A stretch of DNA of 33,311 nt from an uncultured Erysipelotrichaceae bacterium. Lineage in GTDB: Bacteria > Bacillota_I > Bacilli_A > RF39 > UBA660. The notes under the pieces are model-generated. The model was not told the origin of the DNA. It ran no database searches and saw nothing but the letters and a program-made list of their open reading frames with translations. Below, piece after piece: positions 7,972-16,156 of this stretch. The translations under genes were made by a program, and so were the position numbers. Positions within the stretch are counted from its first letter, which is position 1; each line of letters opens with the position of its first letter. Location of the stretch: contig CAOJRP010000017.1 in assembly GCA_948442015.1 (NCBI GenBank), forward strand, positions 1 through 33,311. Reading direction: 5' to 3'.

Positions 7972-8001
7972 ATTATAATAGAACATTTGTATTTGTGTCA
8001 A
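7972..8001 (-). promoter_or_regulatory. consensus sigma-A promoter for the ORF6N gene
   Basis: On the minus strand TTGACA (8001-7996), an 18-bp spacer and TATAAT (7977-7972) are exact consensus hexamers just upstream of the GGGGGAATTGAA ribosome-binding region and the ATG at 7951. Confidence 0.75.
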
Positions 8002-8018
8002 GACATAAAAAAAGCAAA

Positions 8019-8843
8019 TTAATCGCCAATATAAGAAAAATATGCCACATCTAAATCAACATTACCATAAATTCCTTTTACTTTTCCAGTATTGCTATAT
8101 TGCCACATAACATAATTTCCTTCATAAGATGGTTCATCTGTATAATGGGCATACCAAACAAGATAATCTTTCAAATAATTAGTATCCCATCTATTTCTCA
8201 AGTCATACCCATTAGAGTATAAACATCCGACATAACCGCTATTTTTAACATAATCCAAAAACATTTTAGCGTGCTTATTTACTTGCTCTAATGATAAACC
8301 TGCTGTATTAAATAAACCAATGTTTTCTAAATCATAAACTACAGGATAAGTAATCTTATAATCTTTAATTCTTTCTACTACCCATTTAGCTTCTTCTAAA
8401 GCTTCAATTTCATTACTTGCTGTACTATAAAAATAAACACCAACATGAAGTCCTGCTGCTAAGGCCCTAGTTATATTTCTCTCAAAATATTCATCTTCAT
8501 TTATTTTATTATCAGCATTACGAAGTCCTACTCTTATCATCACAAATTCGACACCTTGTTTTTTCACTTCTTCATAATCAATTACTCCTTGCCAAGTTGA
8601 AACATCAATTCCAACACTTTGACTAGTAAAATCGTAGATATCCGTTAATCCTTTATAAATAACAGTATTATCATAATTATTTGTTTCTTCTCTAGGTGGT
8701 AATGAAGTAATTTCTGTAAAAGTTTTTTCTGGCATACAAGCATAAGATATATAGCCTAAAAGGCATGAGAAAAGAAGTCCAAATGCAAAGGCGACCAGAA
8801 CGATTTTTAAAGAACTAAATTTTCTAACAATACATCTTACCAC
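8019..8843 (-). CDS. GH25 lysozyme (muramidase), membrane-anchored or secreted
   Basis: Cleaves the beta-1,4 bond between N-acetylmuramic acid and N-acetylglucosamine in peptidoglycan. The 274-aa protein has an N-terminal hydrophobic segment (about 13-36) serving as signal or anchor. A single GH25 barrel follows from about residue 77: GIDVSTWQG (D80), the catalytic D171-L-E173 pair, and the closing WQYSNTGKVKGI...VDLDVAYF. No cell-wall-binding repeats follow. It starts at GTG 8843, supported by AGGAGAG 7 nt upstream. It is likely used in wall remodelling rather than phage lysis, because no holin or phage genes are nearby. Confidence 0.92.
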   Translation of the reverse strand: MVRCIVRKFSSLKIVLVAFAFGLLFSCLLGYISYACMPEKTFTEITSLPPREETNNYDNTVIYKGLTDIYDFTSQSVGIDVSTWQGVIDYEEVKKQGVEFVMIRVGLRNADNKINEDEYFERNITRALAAGLHVGVYFYSTASNEIEALEEAKWVVERIKDYKITYPVVYDLENIGLFNTAGLSLEQVNKHAKMFLDYVKNSGYVGCLYSNGYDLRNRWDTNYLKDYLVWYAHYTDEPSYEGNYVMWQYSNTGKVKGIYGNVDLDVAYFSYIGD

Positions 8844-8978
8844 TCTACAACTCTCCTATATTATGGATTATAACATAGAAAAAAGCAAAAAAAAAGAAAC
8901 ATAGTCCCTTAGTTAACATTTTTTCGTAAATTTCCTAAATAATAAATTTATTGGTATAATTATTATAGGTGATTAAAA

Positions 8979-9725
8979 ATGAATGCAATATATCGTGTTA
9001 TAAAAAGAAGATAGAAAAAGTATTAGAAGAAATTTGGAACTATATGAAACTTAATCAAAATTTAAAAAAATGCGATTTGATAATTGGTTGTGGCTGTTCC
9101 AACCTAGATATTCCTATAAAATGTGGAGAGTTGTTAAAAGAAGGATATGCACCTAAAATTTTATTTACAGGTGGTTTAGGAAAAATTACCAAAGATATTT
9201 TTTTTAAATCAGAAGCCGAAACTTTCAAAGAAATAGCTATCAGTGATGGAATTAGAGAAGAAGATATTCTAATTGAAACAAAATCAACAAATACTGGAGA
9301 TAATTTTAGATTTGCTCTAAAGTTATTAGATAAAACCAATATTAAACACGATAAAATACTTATTGTTCATGGACCATTTAATGAACGTAGAACATATTCA
9401 TCTGCTAAAAACATTTTAAAAAATAAAGATTTAATAATTACATCTCCTAATGTAATATTTGATGAGTACTTAAAAATTTTAGAAAGTAAATCAATTGAAA
9501 AATATAGATGAAATTTCAGTCATTGTTGGAGATATACAAAGATTAATTATTTATCCCCAATTTGGTTGGCAAATAGAGAATGATGTTCCAGACTCAATAA
9601 TAAAAGATTATTATTTTCTTAAAAAATTAGGCTTTTCAAAATATATTTTATATAAACAACAAATTAAAGAGCTTATTAATGAATATGGTATTAAAGAAGG
9701 AAAAAAAGAAAATTATTTTAATTAA
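8979..9725 (+). pseudogene. YdcF-like (DUF218) protein with two frameshifts
   Basis: DUF218/YdcF-type Rossmann protein split over three frames. Translation should begin at the ATG at 8979, preceded by AGGTGAT at 5 nt, reading MNAIYRVIK, but that frame stops at 9012. Adding one A to the A5 run at 9002-9006 joins it to the long frame (IEKVLEEIWNYMKLNQ...CDLIIGCGCSNLDI...GLGKIT...STNTGDNFRFAL). That frame stops at 9509. Removing one A from the A5 run at 9498-9502 joins it to the last frame (NIDEISVIVGDIQRLIIYPQFGWQIE...). The repaired product is about 248 aa, a normal length. One insertion and one deletion in equal A-runs suggests sequencing error or decay. Confidence 0.82.
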
Positions 9726-9737
9726 AAAGAAAAATAT

Positions 9738-10334
9738 TTAGCCCTGATGGACATCAGATGCATTCCATCTTTTAAAGTTTTTTGATAACGATAACCTCCT
9801 AGCTCTACTTATCTTTCTCTCTTCATTTACACTAATATTTCTTATATTTTCTAATGATATTTCAAAATATTTAATTGCTGTTTCATCATCAATATCAGGA
9901 TGGGCTCCTTTAATTTTAGCGTATATTGCCATTGCTAAAAATAAATCACATGAGATTTCAGTTTCAATTCCCTTAAAAGGATGTTCCTTTAAATAATCAT
10001 ACATTATTTTTTCGTCTAAAAATAATGTTTCTCTATTGCAACTTAAAATTCTACTATCTAACCCACATTTTATACAACCACAATCTTTATAAGTAGGCTT
10101 CCAACATCTTTCTCTTATTCTAGTATATACTAAAATATGTTTACAAGAATTATAATTTTTTATTAGGTCATCTTTATATAAAGAAATTTGTTCATGATAC
10201 AATCCATTTCTTTCTTCAATTAAGTCTAAATATTTTTTTACATCTTCACTTGTTTCTACAAGTTCTATTATTTCTTTCGAAATCTTTTTCCTTTGTTCTT
10301 CTAAATCATCTAATTTCTTTTGGAATTTACTCAT
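9738..10334 (-). CDS. hypothetical Cys-containing protein, 198 aa
   Basis: Function not recognised. The first ~60 residues form a charged coiled coil (FQKKLDDLEEQRKKISKEIIEL). The centre carries a possible zinc site: CKHILVYTRIRERC followed by DCGCIKCGLDSRILSC, with a CxC and a CxxC pair. The C-terminal third is helical and basic (SRARRLSLSKNFKRW). The start is the ATG at 10334, which has GGAGG about 10 nt upstream. The longer frame to 10379 would add a short hydrophobic stretch without its own site. It is convergent with the YdcF-like gene. Confidence 0.65.
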   Translation of the reverse strand: MSKFQKKLDDLEEQRKKISKEIIELVETSEDVKKYLDLIEERNGLYHEQISLYKDDLIKNYNSCKHILVYTRIRERCWKPTYKDCGCIKCGLDSRILSCNRETLFLDEKIMYDYLKEHPFKGIETEISCDLFLAMAIYAKIKGAHPDIDDETAIKYFEISLENIRNISVNEERKISRARRLSLSKNFKRWNASDVHQG

Positions 10335-10421
10335 ATAAAACAAACCTCCAATAAACAAGCTTATTATACTTTGAAACAAAAACTATTGCAATAAAAAACA
10401 TTTAGCCTTAACTAAATATTC

Positions 10422-10967
10422 TTATGACTCATACTGATATATTCCATGAAGTTTTTCTAAATCACTTTTCGTTAAATCTTTTACTTCCCATTTATCCTTA
10501 TCATTTTTAACAACATGAAAATCAATTGTATAGTCTGTAAAGTAGGTGTAATCTTTCATTAATGATAACTTATAATCTAAAAACTTGCTCTTATCATAAA
10601 CACCATCAATTGTATAAAATTCACTTTGATGTTCCTTTAAATAATCGTCCGCTTCCTTTTGAGCTTTGTAAAGGTCAAAAACTGTAATCTCTGTCGTAAT
10701 TAAAGCCTCATCATTAGTATACGTTTCATTAACAATTTTATATTTAATATTTTTATATTGTTTCTTCAAAACCTCTTTATATACCTCTTTTTGATTTTCA
10801 CTTAAATCGTTATCACTTGCTACATAATCATCAAGGGCATCAAGCACCTCTTTAGAACTAGTTCGATACTTTTCTAAATAATTTTCGACTGCTTCTTTAG
10901 CTGTTAGAGGTTTTGCACAAGCTCCTAGAAAGATAAAAGATACAATTAAAACTAAGATTTTTTTCAT
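10422..10967 (-). CDS. lipoprotein of unknown function
   Basis: 181 aa with a lipoprotein signal peptide (MKKILVLIVSFIFLGAC, lipobox LGAC, lipidated Cys at residue 17). The mature part is charged and looks like an alpha/beta fold with an N-terminal helix bundle (LTAKEAVENYLEKYRTSS...) followed by strands carrying alternating Val/Ile/Thr. This resembles small secreted NTF2- or DUF-type lipoproteins, but no family is certain. ATG 10967 is preceded by AGGAGA. It is divergent from trpS with an 89-bp intergenic region. Confidence 0.75.
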   Translation of the reverse strand: MKKILVLIVSFIFLGACAKPLTAKEAVENYLEKYRTSSKEVLDALDDYVASDNDLSENQKEVYKEVLKKQYKNIKYKIVNETYTNDEALITTEITVFDLYKAQKEADDYLKEHQSEFYTIDGVYDKSKFLDYKLSLMKDYTYFTDYTIDFHVVKNDKDKWEVKDLTKSDLEKLHGIYQYES

Positions 10968-11056
10968 TTAGTAGTTCTCCTTTTACCTATATATTGTGTA
11001 TAAAGTGTGAATTTATACATATTTTGTGATAGAATAATAGAAGAGGTGTAAAAGAT

Positions 11057-12037
11057 ATGAAAAGAATGTTAACAGGTTTACAACCAAGTGGAGAATTAAC
11101 TATTGGTAGTTTAATGGGAGGAATAAGTCAATCAGTACAGTATCAAGATGAATATGAATCTTTTATCTTCGTTCCTGATATGCATACAATAACTGTTCCC
11201 CAAGACCCTAAAGAATTACATGAAAGAATAAAAAGAAATGTTGCATTATATATTGCTTGCGGGATTAATCCTGATAAAAACACTATTTATATTCAATCAG
11301 AAAACTTTTATCATGCTAATCTAGCTTGGGTTTTAGAATGTAATACTTATATGGGCGAAGCATCTAGAATGACACAATTTAAAGAAAAATCCCAAAATAT
11401 GAAAAATATTCCTGTAGGACTTTTTACCTATCCTATTTTAATGGCTGCTGATATCCTTTTATACGATACCGATTATGTTCCTGTTGGAATTGATCAAAAA
11501 CAACATGTGGAATTAGCAAGAGATATTGCAACTAGGTTTAATAACAAGTATGGGGAAACATTTAAAGTGCCAGAGCCGATGATACCAAAAACAACGGCTA
11601 AGATTATGGATTTACAAAATCCAACTAAAAAAATGAGTAAATCAACCCAAAATACGAAAGGAATTATTTACCTTTTAGATACTGAAGAAATAATTAGAAA
11701 AAAGATTGCTTCTGCTACTACTGATTCCGATAACTTTGTAAAATATGATGTTGAAAACAAACCAGGAATCTCTAATCTATTAACAATCTATGCTTATTTT
11801 AAAGAAGTAACAATTTCAGAAGCCGAAGAATATTTTAAAGACTATAATTATAAAGATTTTAAAAGCAACGTTGCTGATGCTATTATCGAGGGTCTTGCTC
11901 CCATAAAAGAAAAATACGAAGAATTAATTAATTCAGAAAAACTTGATAAAATCTTAGATGAAGGAAGAGAAAAAGTTAATGCTTTAGCTCAAGCAAAAAT
12001 AAAAGAAGTATATAGAAAAGTTGGACTATTTCGATAG
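11057..12037 (+). CDS. trpS: tryptophanyl-tRNA synthetase
   Basis: Class I aminoacyl-tRNA synthetase charging tRNA-Trp with tryptophan using ATP. 326 aa, the normal length for the bacterial type. The N-terminal QPSGELTIGS carries the HIGH-equivalent as TIGS, and KMSKS is intact at 192-196. The Trp pocket region MAADILLYDTDYVPVGIDQKQHVELARD is well conserved. The ribosome binding site GAGGTG is 8 nt before ATG. No T-box leader is present in the short upstream region, so Trp control by tRNA sensing is unlikely. Its 3' end overlaps the opposing UPF0736-like gene by 12 bp. Confidence 0.96.
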   Translation: MKRMLTGLQPSGELTIGSLMGGISQSVQYQDEYESFIFVPDMHTITVPQDPKELHERIKRNVALYIACGINPDKNTIYIQSENFYHANLAWVLECNTYMGEASRMTQFKEKSQNMKNIPVGLFTYPILMAADILLYDTDYVPVGIDQKQHVELARDIATRFNNKYGETFKVPEPMIPKTTAKIMDLQNPTKKMSKSTQNTKGIIYLLDTEEIIRKKIASATTDSDNFVKYDVENKPGISNLLTIYAYFKEVTISEAEEYFKDYNYKDFKSNVADAIIEGLAPIKEKYEELINSEKLDKILDEGREKVNALAQAKIKEVYRKVGLFR

Positions 12038-12661
12038 TTCGCTTTTTTTATACTTTAAAGTAAGTAACTCATAAAGATTATAATGCTCTTTTCTAATTTC
12101 TTTAATACTCTCTTTAATAGCATTGTAAGCAACTAAAAAATCATTACATTTCTTATGAAACAATTCATAGTACAAATAAAATAACTTACTTTCGTTTTTA
12201 GAGTTTTTTAATTCTTCTAACTCTTTAAGTAAATAATTTTTTACTTTAATATCTTTTTTACTAACACTATTAAAAACTCTTGGTTCTAAAACACTATACT
12301 TAATATCATAGTTTTTCATACTATAAGATATTTCGTTTATTTCTAACTCGTCTTCAACTAGAAGAGTTGAAATACTTATTTCTCTTCCTTTAGAATCAAA
12401 CTCTAAAACAAATGCATTGGTAGTATCAGTTAAAAGAATAGCTGTTGTTTTTTCACCATTAATTAGAATTGTATTATCCTTAAAAATATCTAATTCAACT
12501 TTTTCAAGAACTATTTTATTAGTTAAGATATTCTTAAAAGTTTTCTTACTAACTCTTATAAAAGGAATGGTTCTAATTACTTCAATATTATCTTCTTCCC
12601 ATTCGTAAAAGTAACACATTGTATCTTCAAAACTTACGCTTAAATCGTAATATTTTTTCAT
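12026..12661 (-). CDS. UPF0736/YjbA-like (DUF3603) protein
   Basis: 211 aa, soluble, function unknown. The N-terminal 'CYFYEWEEDNIEVIRTIPFIRVS' resembles the start of UPF0736 (Bacillus YjbA), and Bacillus yjbA also lies beside trpS. Both similarity and neighbourhood are from memory, so the family call is moderate. A central beta-rich part is followed by a helical C-terminus rich in Lys and Tyr. ATG 12661 has TAGGAGG upstream, which lies inside the end of the preceding small membrane protein gene (35-bp overlap). Its stop overlaps the trpS stop region by 12 bp, leaving no room for a terminator. Confidence 0.6.
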   Translation of the reverse strand: MKKYYDLSVSFEDTMCYFYEWEEDNIEVIRTIPFIRVSKKTFKNILTNKIVLEKVELDIFKDNTILINGEKTTAILLTDTTNAFVLEFDSKGREISISTLLVEDELEINEISYSMKNYDIKYSVLEPRVFNSVSKKDIKVKNYLLKELEELKNSKNESKLFYLYYELFHKKCNDFLVAYNAIKESIKEIRKEHYNLYELLTLKYKKSELSK

Positions 12662-12860
12662 AAATATTTTTTCCTCCTAACAAAAAGAATAGTATTATAA
12701 TACCAATAAATAATGCATTGCATTCAAACCTACTAATAATAAATTTAACATATTCCGAAAAACTATACCCCATACTTAAAAGATTTAAATATAATAAATC
12801 AAATAAAAGACCAAAACTACATAAAAAAATACCTAAAATAAATAAAATAACTTTTATCAT
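12627..12860 (-). CDS. small two-helix membrane protein, 77 aa
   Basis: Not recognised. Two hydrophobic segments (VILFILGIFLCSFGLLFDLLYL and LFIGIIILFFLLGG) flank a short polar loop, and the tail is basic (RFKRKF). The ATG at 12860 has no clear Shine-Dalgarno sequence. The 3' end overlaps the UPF0736-like gene by 35 bp and contains its ribosome binding site, pointing to coupled expression. It is divergent from uppP. Confidence 0.6.
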   Translation of the reverse strand: MIKVILFILGIFLCSFGLLFDLLYLNLLSMGYSFSEYVKFIISRFECNALFIGIIILFFLLGGKNIYEKILRFKRKF

Positions 12861-12895
12861 AATAATATTTTATTTATAATGTTTAAAAAATAGTA

Positions 12896-12901
12896 TATAA
12901 T
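12896..12901 (+). promoter_or_regulatory. -10 box of uppP promoter
   Basis: A perfect TATAAT lies 16 nt before the uppP start, with a weak TTTATA -35 element 17 bp further upstream. The transcript leader would be very short (about 10 nt, starting at the AGGTGAT site). Confidence 0.5.
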
Positions 12902-12917
12902 TAAGTAGGTGATAAAG

Positions 12918-13730
12918 ATGAAACTATTACAATATATTATTTTAGGTATAATCCAAGGCTTAACAGAGCCACTTCCTATATCTTCAAGTGGGCATGTTTA
13001 TTTATTTAAAGAAATATTTAATACCAATATGTTTAGTGATACAAACTTTGAAATCTTTGTTAATTTTGGTTCATTTATAGCTATTTTCTTAATATTTTTT
13101 AGTGATATAAAGAAATTAGTACTTGAATTTTTTAAATTTATTTTTAGTAAAGATGAAAATAAAAAGAAATATCAAGAAAGTTTTAAGTATTGTTTTCTAG
13201 TTATCGTTGGTTCAATTCCTGTTGGACTTGCAGGAGTTTTATTTAAAGATACGATTGAATCTTTTATATCGGTTAAAGAAATAGCTATATCCTTTTTATT
13301 TACAGCTTTAATGTTATTTTTAGTAAGAAATAGTAATGGTAAAAAAGAAAGTAAAGATATCACTTATAAAGATGCAATTATTATTGGCTTATTACAAGTA
13401 GTCGCCTTACTTCCCGGTATTTCAAGAAGTGGTACTGTTTTAGTTGGTTGTCTTTTATGTAAATTAAGTAAAAATGCTTCTTTAAAATATACGTTTATGT
13501 TATATTTTCCCGTAAGTCTTGCAGCAATGTTATTAGGAGTTAAAGACTTAATGGAAGCAGGAACTTTAAACACTTTAATTCTACCTTATTCTGTTGGAAT
13601 GCTTGTTGCAGCAGTAGTGACATACTTCTCATATAAGTGGTTATCAAACATTGTTAAAAATGGTAAGTTGTGGTACTTCTCTATTTATTGTATTATTGTA
13701 GCAATATTTACATTTATTTGGTTCCGTTAA
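12918..13730 (+). CDS. uppP: undecaprenyl-diphosphatase (BacA/UppP)
   Basis: Integral membrane enzyme that converts undecaprenyl pyrophosphate to undecaprenyl phosphate, recycling the lipid carrier for wall synthesis; it also gives bacitracin tolerance. 270 aa with about eight membrane segments. Both catalytic motifs are present: QGLTEPLPISSSGH (Glu17, His26) and LPGISRSGT with its Arg. The ATG at 12918 follows AGGTGAT by 4 nt; an in-frame GTG at 12909 is part of that site. A bidirectional terminator follows immediately. Confidence 0.95.
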   Translation: MKLLQYIILGIIQGLTEPLPISSSGHVYLFKEIFNTNMFSDTNFEIFVNFGSFIAIFLIFFSDIKKLVLEFFKFIFSKDENKKKYQESFKYCFLVIVGSIPVGLAGVLFKDTIESFISVKEIAISFLFTALMLFLVRNSNGKKESKDITYKDAIIIGLLQVVALLPGISRSGTVLVGCLLCKLSKNASLKYTFMLYFPVSLAAMLLGVKDLMEAGTLNTLILPYSVGMLVAAVVTYFSYKWLSNIVKNGKLWYFSIYCIIVAIFTFIWFR

Positions 13731-13758
13731 AAAATTCTAGTTTATTGCTAGAATTTTT
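13730..13758. terminator. bidirectional terminator after uppP
   Basis: AAAAATTCTAG (13730-13740) and CTAGAATTTTT (13748-13758) form a perfect 11-bp stem with a 7-nt loop, with T-runs on both strands. Confidence 0.85.
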
Positions 13759-13759
13759 T

Positions 13760-13799
13760 CATTGAATTTTTTTGCCATTTGGGGCATTTATTTTCAATG
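13760..13799. repeat. hairpin between uppP and histidine kinase genes
   Basis: CATTGAA (13760-13766) pairs with TTCAATG (13793-13799), and an inner TGCC (13773-13776) pairs with GGCA (13783-13786). It is the second hairpin in this 98-bp gap and may serve as a terminator for the minus-strand kinase transcript. Confidence 0.55.
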
Positions 13800-13828
13800 T
13801 AATGAAAAAAAATTGACATCAAATTTTT

Positions 13829-16096
13829 TCAATAAGTTTGTTTTAAATACTTTTCGATTATATTAGTAATATTATCTACTTCCTTAATTAATTCCTCAAA
13901 ATTATCTTCTATATAATCTTTTTTATTTTCTTTGCTTTGCATTTCGTGTTTATAAGTTATTTCTGCTAGCTTAGTAAAACCTAAATATTTCGAATCACTC
14001 TTTAAAGCATGAACAAGAATTGCATAATCTTTCATATTATCTTCCTTTAAATATTCTTGTAACTTTGTTTTTCTTTCTTCAATATTATTATAAAACTCAT
14101 TTAGCATTTCTCTATATGTTTTTTCATCATTTAATAGCTCTAAACTTTTCGAAACATCAATGTCATTTTCTTTTAAATATTCTAAATCATAAGAGATTGC
14201 TCCTTTTTCTTGTTCTTCTTTCACTAATAGTTCACTCTTCGAAGATATCTCATAGATTTCCTTAGGTAATTCGCCAAAATCAATACTTTCTTTTACTTTT
14301 CCATCATTTATAAATTCTCGAAAAACTCTTTTTAATTCTTCCCTCTCAATTGGCTTAGCTAAATAATCATTAAAACCAGCTTGTAAATACTTTTCTTTCA
14401 TTCCCGAAATAGCATTGGCAGTTAGAGCAATAACTGGTATTTTAAAACCTTTAATCGTTTTTAACCTTTCTAGAGTCTCAGTAGCACTTAATTTAGGCAT
14501 CATATCGTCCATTAATATAAGGTCATATTCCTCTCCATCTTTTATTTTATCTAAACACTCATAACCACTACTTACTAAAGTTACATCTAAATCAAAATCT
14601 TTCAATAACTTCTCTGCTACTTTTAAATTTAACGTATTATCATCAACAACTAAGACTTTCTTATTTGTTACTTCTAATTCTTTATTTTTATTTAATTCAT
14701 TCTTTTTAGAAATAGGAGAACCAATTTTTTGGTCAATTGCTATAGTAAATTTAGAACCTTTCCCATAAACACTATGAACAACAATCTTTCCACCCATCAT
14801 TTCTATTAATTGCTTTGTAATTGCAAGTCCTAAACCTGTTCCTTCAATTGTTGTATTTCTATCTTCTTCAAGACGTTCAAACTTTGTAAATAACTTATCA
14901 ATTTTCTCTTTTTTGATACCGCGACCTGTATCTTCTACATTAATCATTAAACGACAAATATTCTTATTTAAAACACAATTAACTTCATATATTACAGTAC
15001 CATTATCAGTATACTTATAAGCATTAGATAATAGATTAACAATCACTTTTTTGATATTAGTAACATCTCCATATAAATATTTTGGAATATCAGGAGCAAT
15101 TTTAACTTGAAAGTCTAATCCCTTTTCCTGCATTTTAACTGATATTAGTTTAGCTACACTTTCTAACACTTCATAAGAGTCGTAATCTGCATTAATCAAT
15201 TCTAATTTACCTGCTTCAATTTTTGATATATCTAAAATACCATTTACTATTTCTAGCAAAGTATTTGAAGCTTCAACTATATCCTTAGCATTATCTTTCG
15301 CTTCATCTAAATTAGTAGCATTTTCAATCAAACTACTAAAACCAACAATCGCATTAAGTGGTGTTCTTATTTCATGAGACATACTTGATAAAAAGTCCGT
15401 TTTTGCTTTATTAGCATGTTCAGCTTGTTCTTTGGCAAGTGTTACTTCATTTAACATTTTTACATCGGGATTTTCAATAGTATGATACATTATAAGTAAA
15501 ACAAATGATATACAATATGTTTCTGTTATAACCTCAGGAAAATAAACTCGAAGTAATAAACTAAAACCAAAAAGTACTACTAAAAATATTAAAGGAAATA
15601 ATTTCTTAATATCTATTTTCTTTAAGACAATTATAATTGTTGATATAATTATTAAAATAAAGTTTATAATAACTCCAAATATAGCTATATAATAAGCTTG
15701 CCCTCCAACATCTAAAATATCATCATAATTTATTACTACAATAGGAGATACAACCACTAATAGAATAATTATGGCTACGAAAAAAAGAAAAACATAATGA
15801 ATTAAATTAAACTTATCTTTTTTTAAAAGAATAGAATTATAGTGTAAAAAACAATAAGAAATTAAAAATGTTATCGATAAATGAAATTTTTGTATAATAG
15901 CTATAATATCTACTAATCCTACTTTTTTGGCAAAATAATACCCTATTACTGCATTTAAAGAATAAACAAAATTTAGTAAAAGAAGTATTGTATATAATTT
16001 TGTTTCTTGATTCCAATTATTCATTTTTGTGAAAAATATAATTATTAAAAAAAGACTAATTGTTAAAGAAGCTACTAAAAGCCAAATACCACTCAT
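13829..16096 (-). CDS. hybrid sensor histidine kinase (7TM-HisKA-HATPase-REC-HPt)
   Basis: 755-aa membrane sensor kinase. Residues 1-210 hold about seven hydrophobic helices with no large extracellular domain, suggesting sensing in or near the membrane. Then follow HisKA (SSMSHEIRTPLNAIVGF, phospho-His at about 241), HATPase_c (N box NLLSNAYKYT, G1 DTGRGI, G2 GTGLGLAI), a receiver domain (VLVVDDN, LILMDDMMP, ALTAN, LAKPI) and a C-terminal HPt domain (HALKSDSKYLG). All phosphorelay residues appear intact. ATG 16096 is preceded by AGGAG at 8 nt. No response regulator is encoded nearby, so the output is unknown. Confidence 0.92.
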   Translation of the reverse strand: MSGIWLLVASLTISLFLIIIFFTKMNNWNQETKLYTILLLLNFVYSLNAVIGYYFAKKVGLVDIIAIIQKFHLSITFLISYCFLHYNSILLKKDKFNLIHYVFLFFVAIIILLVVVSPIVVINYDDILDVGGQAYYIAIFGVIINFILIIISTIIIVLKKIDIKKLFPLIFLVVLFGFSLLLRVYFPEVITETYCISFVLLIMYHTIENPDVKMLNEVTLAKEQAEHANKAKTDFLSSMSHEIRTPLNAIVGFSSLIENATNLDEAKDNAKDIVEASNTLLEIVNGILDISKIEAGKLELINADYDSYEVLESVAKLISVKMQEKGLDFQVKIAPDIPKYLYGDVTNIKKVIVNLLSNAYKYTDNGTVIYEVNCVLNKNICRLMINVEDTGRGIKKEKIDKLFTKFERLEEDRNTTIEGTGLGLAITKQLIEMMGGKIVVHSVYGKGSKFTIAIDQKIGSPISKKNELNKNKELEVTNKKVLVVDDNTLNLKVAEKLLKDFDLDVTLVSSGYECLDKIKDGEEYDLILMDDMMPKLSATETLERLKTIKGFKIPVIALTANAISGMKEKYLQAGFNDYLAKPIEREELKRVFREFINDGKVKESIDFGELPKEIYEISSKSELLVKEEQEKGAISYDLEYLKENDIDVSKSLELLNDEKTYREMLNEFYNNIEERKTKLQEYLKEDNMKDYAILVHALKSDSKYLGFTKLAEITYKHEMQSKENKKDYIEDNFEELIKEVDNITNIIEKYLKQTY

Positions 16097-16127
16097 AAAT
16101 ACCACTCCTATTTTATTTAGTATATCA

Positions 16128-16156
16128 CAAAAAGAAAGCTTAGCACTTTCTTTTTA
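16128..16156. terminator. terminator between acyltransferase and kinase genes
   Basis: AAAAAGAAAG and CTTTCTTTTT form a 10-bp stem around a short loop (CTTAGCA), with T-runs in both directions. It ends the minus-strand acyltransferase transcript (stop at 16154). Confidence 0.7.

Noticed and set aside
8019-8843. Phage endolysin within a prophage
   Set aside because: No holin, structural phage genes or integrase are nearby; the N-terminal signal/anchor fits a host wall hydrolase.
10968-11056. T-box or other riboswitch before trpS
   Set aside because: Only 89 bp separate the divergent genes, with no T-box sequence or large stem-loop.
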